This document shows, one piece after another, positions 57,228-64,000 of a stretch of 64,000 bases of DNA. A model generated the notes under the pieces. It was not told where the DNA came from, ran no database searches, and was given only the letters and a program-made list of their open reading frames with translations. The DNA comes from Cephalopachus bancanus (lineage: Eukaryota; Chordata; Mammalia; Primates; Tarsiidae), in NCBI GenBank assembly GCA_027257055.1, contig JAPVLO010000621.1, positions 682,001-746,000 of the forward strand, in the 5' to 3' direction. A program made the translations under genes and the position numbers. Each line of letters starts with the position of its first letter. Position 1 is the first letter of the stretch.

Positions 57228-60200
57228 ATGACAGGGATAAACAATCATATTTCAATAATCAGTCTGAATATGAATGGACTAAATGCACCACTGAAAAGAC
57301 ACAGAATAGCAGACTGGATAAGAAACCATGACCCCATTATTTGCCGCATCCAGGAGAGTCATCTCACTTCAAGGGATGCACACAGACTCAAAGGTTGGAA
57401 AACAAGTTTTCAGGCAAATGGATCACAAAAGAGGCAGGAGTTGCAATCTTAATATCAGACAAAGCAACCTTTAAGCTATCAAAAATTTAAAAATATGTAA
57501 AAGGACACTTCAAAGTGATAAAAGGTTCAATCTGTCAACAAGAAATATCCATCCTAAACATATATGCATCCAACACAGGAGCACCAGCATTTATAAAGCA
57601 ACTACAAAGTAAACTAAAAAAGGATATTGATTCTATTCTAACACTCTTTTTTTTTTTGAGTTGGAGTCTCACTCTGTTGCCCAGACTGGAGTGCAGTGGC
57701 CACTCCTGGCCACTGCAGCCTTGACCTGCTGGGCTCCAGCGATCCTTCCACCTCAGTCTTCCAAGTAACTGGAACTACAGGCACGTGCTACCACACCTGG
57801 CAAATTTTTGATTTATTGTAGAGATGAGGTCTTATAGCAGGAGACCTGAGTACCCCACTGGCAGCCCAAGATAGATCATCAAGGCAAAAAATCAACAAGG
57901 AGATCCAGAACCTAAACTTGACACTTGACCAAATGGACCTAATAGATACCTACAGATTATTCCACCCAACAACCACAGAATATACATTCTCCTCATCACC
58001 ACATGAACATACTCCATGATCAATCACATCCTTGGCCATAAATCAAGCATAAACAAATTACATAAGATTGAAATTTTGCCCTGCACATTCTCAGACCACA
58101 GTGGAATAAAAATGAATATCAACAACAACATCATTTCTCCAAAACCCATAAAGACATAGACAATAAATAGCATGATGCTGAACAACTACTGGGTCAACAC
58201 TGAAATCAAAGCAGAAATGGAACAATTCCTGGAAACAAATGAAAATGAAGAAATATTTTATCTGGGATGCCCTAAAAGCAGGTCTCAGAGGGGAATTTAT
58301 ATCTCTGTGAGCACACATCAAGAAAATGGAAAGATCAGAAATTGAGACCTTAACAAATAACCTAAGGGAGCTGGAACGAGAAGACCACCAAAACCCCAAC
58401 TTTAGCAGAAGAATCTAAATCACAAAAATAAGAGCCTAAATATGGGACGTAGAAGATAAAAATATCATAGAAAACATCAACAAAACAAAAAGCTGGTTCT
58501 TTGAAAGAATTAACAAGATTGATGGACCTCTAGCCAGAATGACCAAGAAAAAGAGAGAAAAAGCCCAAATAAACACAATCAGAAATACAAAAGGTCAAAT
58601 CATAACTGACCCCAAGGAAATGCAAAAGATTATTAGAGATTACTATGTACACCTATATGGAAACAAACTTGATAACCTAAATGAAATGGAGAACTTTCTG
58701 ACATCACACAACCTCCCCACATTGAAACAAGAAGACATTGAGACTCTAAATAGAACAATAGCAACCCAGGAAATTGACTCTGTCATACAAAAACTACCTA
58801 TCAAGAAAAGCCCTGAACTGGATGGCTTTCCAGAAGAATTCTACAAAATGTACAAGGAGGAGTTGATACCAATCCTACTGACAGTATTCCAGGCAATTGA
58901 GAAAGATGAAATTCTACCCAAATAATTTTATGAAACTAACATCACATCACACTGATATCCAAAATGGGTAAAGATCCAACAAAAAAGAGAACTTCAGGCC
59001 AATATCCCTTATGAACATAGATACAAAAATCTTCAACAAGATTCTAGCAAATTGAATTCAAAAACAAATCCCAAAAATCATCCACTATGACCAAGTAGGC
59101 TTCATCCCCAGGATGCATCACTGGTTCAACATTAACAAGACCATAAATGTCATTAAATATATCAGCAGTTGTAAAAACAAGAACCACGTGATTATCTTAT
59201 TAGATGCAGAAAAAGCTTTTGATAAAATCCAGCATCTCTTCTTCATAAAAACACCTAGATATAGAGGGAACACACCTCAAAATATTAAGTGCCAGCTACA
59301 ATAAACCCACAGTTAACATATTGCTAAATGGACAGAAACTGGAAACATTTCCCCTAAAAACTAGAACAAGACAAGGTTGCCCACTCTCACCCCTCTTGTT
59401 CAATATTGTGTTGGAAGTTCTAGCTTGGGCAATTAGACAAAAGAAGGAAATCAGGGGTATGCAAACAGGAAAAGAGAAAGTCAAGTTACCCCTCTTTGCT
59501 GATGATATGATCCTATACTTTGAATATCCAAGAGAATCTGTCAAAAACCTCCTTGTACTGATAAAGGACTTTGGCAAAATCTCAGGGTATAAAATAAACA
59601 TGCAAAAGACAGTTGCATTCCTATACACCAACAAAAAGCAGGCAGAGACCCAAATAAAAAGCACAGTCCTATTCACAATAGCCACAAAAAGAAAAAGAAA
59701 TACCTCGGCATCTTCCTAACCAGAGAAGTGAAAGACCTTTACAATGAGAACTACAAAAGGCTGCTCAAAGAAATCCAAGACACAAACAAATGGAAAAATA
59801 TTCTATGCTCATGGATACGGAGAATCAGCATTGTTAAAATGTCCATCCTATCAAAGGCAATGTACAGATTTAACATAATACCCATTTTGTTACCAACATC
59901 ATTCTTCTCAGACCTGGAAATGACAATACAGAAATCCATATGGAAACATAAGTGACCACGAATAGCCAAAACAATCCTTAGAAAAAGAAACAAAGCAAGA
60001 AGTATCACACTTTCAGACTTCAAACTGTACTATAAGGTTACAGTAATCAAAACAGCCTGGTATTGGTATAAGAACAGGCACATAGACCAATGGAACAGGA
60101 TAGAAATTCTGGAAGCAAAGCCTCAATTCCTCAGCCAACTCAACTTTGACAAAGCCTCCAACGACAACCACTGGGGAGAGAACCTATTCAGTAAATGGTG

Positions 60201-61143
60201 CTGGGAAAACTGGCTGACCACATGCAGAAGATTGAAACAGGACCCCTACCTATCACCATACACAAAAATTAACTCGACATGGATCAAAGACCTAAACGTA
60301 AAACCTCAAACTATAAGAATCTTAGAAAATGCAGGAGACACCCTTATGGAAATTGGAACTGGCAACCAATTCCTATTCAGAACCCTAAAGGCGAATACCT
60401 TAAAAAATAAGATAGACAAGTGGGACCTCATCAAACTAACGAGCTTCTGAAAAGCAAAAGAAACCATCAAGAGAGCAGGGAGACAGCCCACAGAATGGGA
60501 AAAAAATATTTGCCAACTGTATATTTGACAAAGGCCTAACATCTAGGATCTATAAGGAACTCGAATGCGCTGAAAGGAAAAAAACACACAGCCCCTTTAA
60601 AAAGTGGGCAAAAGACATGAGTAGACACTTCTCAAAAGAAAATACATGGGCAGCCAACAGACACATGAAAAAGTGCTCAGCCTCATTCATCTCAGAGAAA
60701 TGCAATTCAAAACCACATTGAGATACCACCTAACCCCAGTAAGAATGGCCATCATTAATAAAACAAACAACAACAGATGCTGGCAAGGTTGTGGAGAAAA
60801 AGGAATGCTTCTCCACTGCTGGTAGGAAAGCAAACTAGTGCAACCTCTTTGGAAGACAGTGTGGCAATTTCTGAAAGAACTAGAAATTGACCTTCCATAT
60901 GACCTAACAATTCTCCTTTTGGGAACACACCTGAAGGAACTCAAATCATTCTACAAAAATGATACCTGCACACATATGCTTGTTGCAGTTCTACTCACAA
61001 TAGTAAAAACATGGAACCTACCGTGTTGCCCATCGAAGCTGGACTGGATAAAGAAAATGTATATGTACACAATGGAATATTATGCAGCCATAAAGAAGGA
61101 GAAATATATGAACTTGCAGCAACTTGGATGGATTTGGGGTTGA
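57228..61143 (+). pseudogene. L1 ORF2, disrupted
   Basis: Starts MTGINNHISIISLNMNGLNA (endonuclease start). Fragments follow: 58539-58925, RT at 59321-59719 with an intact FADD ([12 protein letters not shown]), 59728-59955, 60232-60450 and the C-terminal part 60838-61143. Stops and frameshifts between them, plus the Alu at 57647. Confidence 0.87.
57647..57840 (-). mobile_element. truncated Alu in L1 endonuclease region
   Basis: Antisense Alu right monomer with poly-T, GAGTTGGAGTCTCACTCTG, GTGGCCACTCCTGGCCAC, the middle linker and only the first bases of the left monomer, then returns to L1 sequence at ATAGCAGGAGACCTG. The left monomer is mostly missing, by truncation or deletion. Confidence 0.85.
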
Positions 61144-61589
61144 TCATACTCAATGTTCTCTCCCCAAAACAAAGAACAGAGTACCATATGTTCTCACTCA
61201 TAAGCAGACCTTGAACAATTATAATACTATAAGAAAGCATTTGGCAGTAATGGTAAACTGTCAGGGGAAGGGGGTTGGAGGGAAGTTGAGGGAAACTGCT
61301 AGGGGAGGGAGGGACATCCATCATCAACAAGGGTACCTGCATAATCAATGTTTATATCCCCAACCCTGAATTGTACTCCACATCTTTATAATAAAAAAAA
61401 AGAAAATATAAGAAAGTGGTTTCTTGAGCTATCCTGGTGAAGATACTTTACAAACAACAACAATACATTTAGATCATTATATAAACTTTGTTGATAAAAT
61501 GTTGGCAGGGCTTGAGAGGATTGAATCCGATTTAAAGAAATTCTGCTGTGGGTAAAATACTTTTCTCCATGGAACAGTCAATCGTGGCA

Positions 61590-61955
61590 AATCTTATTGT
61601 TATCTTATTTTAAGAAATTACCACAGTCGTTCCACTTTTTAGCAACCACCACCCTGATCAGTCAGCAGCCATCAATGTCAAGGCAAGACCCTCCACCTGC
61701 AAAAATGATTATCACTTGCCAAATACTGAAGCAATTGTTAGCATTTTTATCAATAAATATTGTAAAACTTAATGTATGTATATATTTTTAATAGACATAA
61801 TGCTATTTCACACTTAATAGACTACAGTATAGTATAAGAGAACTTTCATTTGCACTGAGAAACCCAAATATTTGGTGACTCACTTTATTGTGATAATTGC
61901 TTTATTGCAGTAATCTGGAATGGAACCTACAATATTTCTGTGGTATGGCTAGTAG
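61590..61955. mobile_element. Tigger-family 3'-end fragment
   Basis: ACCACCACCCTGATCAGTCAG ... GACATAATGCTATTTCACACTTAATAGAC ... TTTATTGCAGTAATCTGGAATGGAACC follow the well-known 3' part of a primate Tigger (pogo) element. Lacks the left half. Confidence 0.7.
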
Positions 61956-62139
61956 TTACTATGTGGTCATTTTATGATTATGCATTGTAACATGTAGATA
62001 TATTACATCCTCTCTTTCTACTATAAAAGTTGCCTTTATTGCTGTATAATATTACTTCATTTTAACTGTAGAGATCCTAGCATAAACTAACTTTATCTCT
62101 CTGAAGATAGACATTGAATATTTATTTTTAAAAGATTTT

Positions 62140-62558
62140 TTTGTTAATCAACCATGCTGTCCATCAAAAGAGGACTGGATTAAAAAATGTGGTACATATA
62201 CACGATGGAATAGTATGCAGCCATAAAAAGGAACAAAATCATGAATTTCGCAGCAACCTGGATGGAACTAGAGTCAATAATACTGAGTGATCTCTCATAG
62301 AAACAAAGATATCAGTATCACATGTTCTCACTCATATAGTGGACCTTGAACATCCACTGTAATACTATAAAAAAAAAAAGACTGACAGTGGTGGGAAACT
62401 ATGAGGGGGGAAGGGAGGTGGGATTAACGGTAGTCAATATCTGTCTGGGAACGGGGAGACACCCCTTATCAACAAGGGTACCTGAACGAAGCATATTTGT
62501 ATACCTAACCCTTAACTGTACCCCACAATATCAAAATAAAAAAATTGATTAAAAAAAT
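62140..62558 (+). mobile_element. 5'-truncated L1 3' end, sense
   Basis: CATGCTGTCCATCAAAAGAGG to the ATACCTAACCCTTAACTGTACC tail and A-rich end. It corresponds to the last ~400 bp of the same L1 family as the antisense full-length copies. Confidence 0.88.
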
Positions 62559-62624
62559 TTAATATAAAGGTATTTATATTTTTGTATAATGTATATAAAT
62601 TCCACAGCTTCTGTTGTAGTTCTT

Positions 62625-62758
62625 GAAAAATTTTTTTTTGTAAAGATGGAATCTCACGATATTTTTCAGATTGGTCTTGATCTCCTGGCCTCAAGAAAGT
62701 CCACCTGCCTTGGCCTCCCAAAGCTCTGGGATTACAGGTGTGAGTCACAATTCCCAAC
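62625..62758 (-). mobile_element. old Alu monomer fragment
   Basis: Antisense: GGTCTTGATCTCCTGGCCTC and TTGGCCTCCCAAAGCTCTGGGATTACAGGTGTGAG. One monomer only, unlike the lineage-specific dimers here. Confidence 0.75.
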
Positions 62759-62759
62759 C

Positions 62760-63857
62760 TTGGAGTTATTGTAATTATGCTTAATTTGGGTTATCTATGC
62801 CTTTTCTTTCTCTGGATGAGTCTCCCCAGCGTCTTGTCAATTGCCTTCACATTTGGAAAAAATGACTTTTTTACTTTGTTAATTCTATTAACCTCTTCTC
62901 TCTTTTTTAATTTATTACCCTCCAACTTATGTGGCTTAATGAGCTGCTCTTTTTCAGACTCTATATGAATGCTCAGGTTATGAACATTCTACTTTATGTT
63001 TTTTTCAATATGCATATTCTGGGCAATGTATTTCCTACAAAACATTATTTTGTGGGAGTCTGTATAAGAGGGTAATTGGGGGTCTGTATAAGAGGGTTCT
63101 TATTAATTTTTCAACATCCTGAAATTATTTATTTTTACTGATTTTTAACTGAAATACATTAAAGCAAGAAAATCTAATTTATTATCTTTTCAACTCTGTA
63201 AACCTACTTAAAGTACTATGAGGATTTGGTCAATTCTGCAAACCATTCACATGTTCCTGAAAAAGCATTCACATTTCTTGGTTTTTTTTAACGAGGTGAT
63301 CTGTTTGCCCATTAAGATAAGTTTATCAGTTTTGCTTCCCCCCCTAACCAAAGTATTATGGGAAGAGACGAATGTGAAAATCTTCCACTGGGAAATCAGA
63401 TTATTTTTTCAATTTGTGTCAATACTCTTCATATATTTTAAGACTTTATGCTGTATGTAGACAAGTTTTAACATGTTATTTATTTATATATCTAATGTAT
63501 ATGTTTTGGGGAAATATCTTTATCTTTTATCAGATAATAGGCCAGCTATACTACCTATGAATGGAATAAATAACTTTTCTCAGCTGATGTCCAATTTTTT
63601 CCACAGCTATTATTGACGTTTTTATCTGATCTAAAAATGTAAGAGTTCTAACAGTCTCAGATCTTCTTGAACTCTTGGTTTTCTTAAACATCTTTATTTT
63701 TCCAGTAAAACTGATGCATTATTTTATTTAATTGTGGTCTTGATTTTCATTTTCTTTATTACTGAGTTTGAGCATCTATTCCATATGTATCTCTTTCTGT
63801 GAAATGCTTCAGGTTTTTCTTTTCATATAGGTTTTATGAGTTCCTTCAGGAAGCACT
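62760..63857. other. intergenic, nothing recognised
   Basis: A/T-rich unique-looking DNA, possibly very old LINE remnants (TTTTTCAATATGCATATTCTGGGC), but no firm call. Confidence 0.4.
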
Positions 63858-63978
63858 CCTCCCTCCCTCCCCCCCTCCCTCCCTCCCTCCCTCCCTCCCT
63901 CCCTCCCTCCCTCTCTTCCTTCCTTCCTTCCTTCCTTCCTTCCTTCCTTCCTTCCTTCCTTCCTTCCTTCCTTCCTTC
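63858..63978. repeat. (CCCT)n then (CTTC)n microsatellite
   Basis: Pure pyrimidine tract: about 50 bp of CCCT units switching at about 63910 to about 65 bp of CTTC units. Confidence 0.95.
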
Positions 63979-64000
63979 TGCTGTGGCCTAGACTAACAAG

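Larger units (their letters stand above)
54270..61402 (+). mobile_element. older full-length L1, sense orientation
   Basis: 5'UTR about 54270-56177, ORF1 from 56178, ORF2 from 57228, 3'UTR after about 61143 and an A-run at 61391-61402. More diverged than the antisense L1s and with a partly different 5'UTR. An Alu fragment replaces part of the endonuclease region (57647-57840). I found no convincing target duplication. Confidence 0.85.

Noticed and set aside
1..64000. A second sulfotransferase gene or duplicate exons
   Set aside because: I looked for further PAPS-loop or RKG-type exons on both strands and found only the six exons of one gene.
1..64000. CRISPR arrays, bacterial operons, phage or defence systems
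   Set aside because: Repeats are all eukaryotic transposable elements or microsatellites; the gene is split by spliceosomal introns.
1..64000. tRNA, rRNA or other structural RNA genes
   Set aside because: No cloverleaf or conserved RNA recognised; Pol III-like boxes seen belong to Alu elements.

Overview
The window is nuclear DNA from a mammal, almost certainly a primate. It carries one recognisable host gene, a six-exon cytosolic steroid/bile-acid sulfotransferase of the SULT2A family. The gene is intact and lies on the + strand: start codon at 19719, stop ending at 53372, 285 codons, canonical GT/AG at every intron. The rest is mainly interspersed repeats: several full-length or near full-length L1 LINEs, dimeric Alu elements, two proviruses, mariner, Tigger-like and hAT DNA transposons, and decayed L1, L2, MIR and LTR fragments. 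The Alu dimers point to a primate. Their right monomer has an unusual GTGGCC...GGCCAC block that I do not recognise from human AluJ, AluS or AluY, so a non-anthropoid primate, possibly a tarsier, is my tentative guess. I cannot prove the species.

Layout. 1-19.6 kb is intergenic: a full-length L1 5' end (1-2192), a palindromic hAT MITE (3310-3495), a full-length antisense L1 (4132-11253) nested in an older L1, an old L1 (12098-13505), a poorly classified region with weak ~130-bp periodicity, and a class I ERV remnant (14654-18205). The ERV keeps env and two LTRs, and a Tigger-like element sits in one LTR. A promoter-like segment with an HNF1-type site and a TATA box (19607-19636) lies just upstream of exon 1.

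19.7-53.4 kb is the sulfotransferase gene. Intron 1 holds a full-length antisense L1 (20416-27212). Intron 2 holds a mariner copy with transposase remains (29015-29955). Intron 3 holds an antisense betaretrovirus-like provirus (32855-39228) with two LTRs, a primer-binding site, partial gag, pro, RT, RNase H, integrase and env remnants. Intron 5 holds an old 5'-inverted L1 that landed within about 10 bp of the exon 5 donor site and was later split by a young full-length L1 (42645-49405), itself hit by an Alu.

53.4-64 kb is downstream DNA: L1 3' ends, an older full-length + strand L1 (about 54270-61402), a Tigger 3' end, an Alu fragment and a (CCCT)n/(CTTC)n microsatellite.

The sulfotransferase would transfer sulfate from PAPS to hydroxysteroids and bile acids in the cytosol. 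The PAPS-binding motifs, catalytic His99 and dimer motif are all present. Three residues that line or gate the acceptor pocket in human SULT2A1 (16, 137, 238) differ here. All large retroelements inside the gene (L1 x2 and the provirus) are antisense to it. I found no bacterial, CRISPR or novel defence-type system; the interesting signals are genomic: pocket changes, nested insertions, templated patches and lineage-specific repeats.
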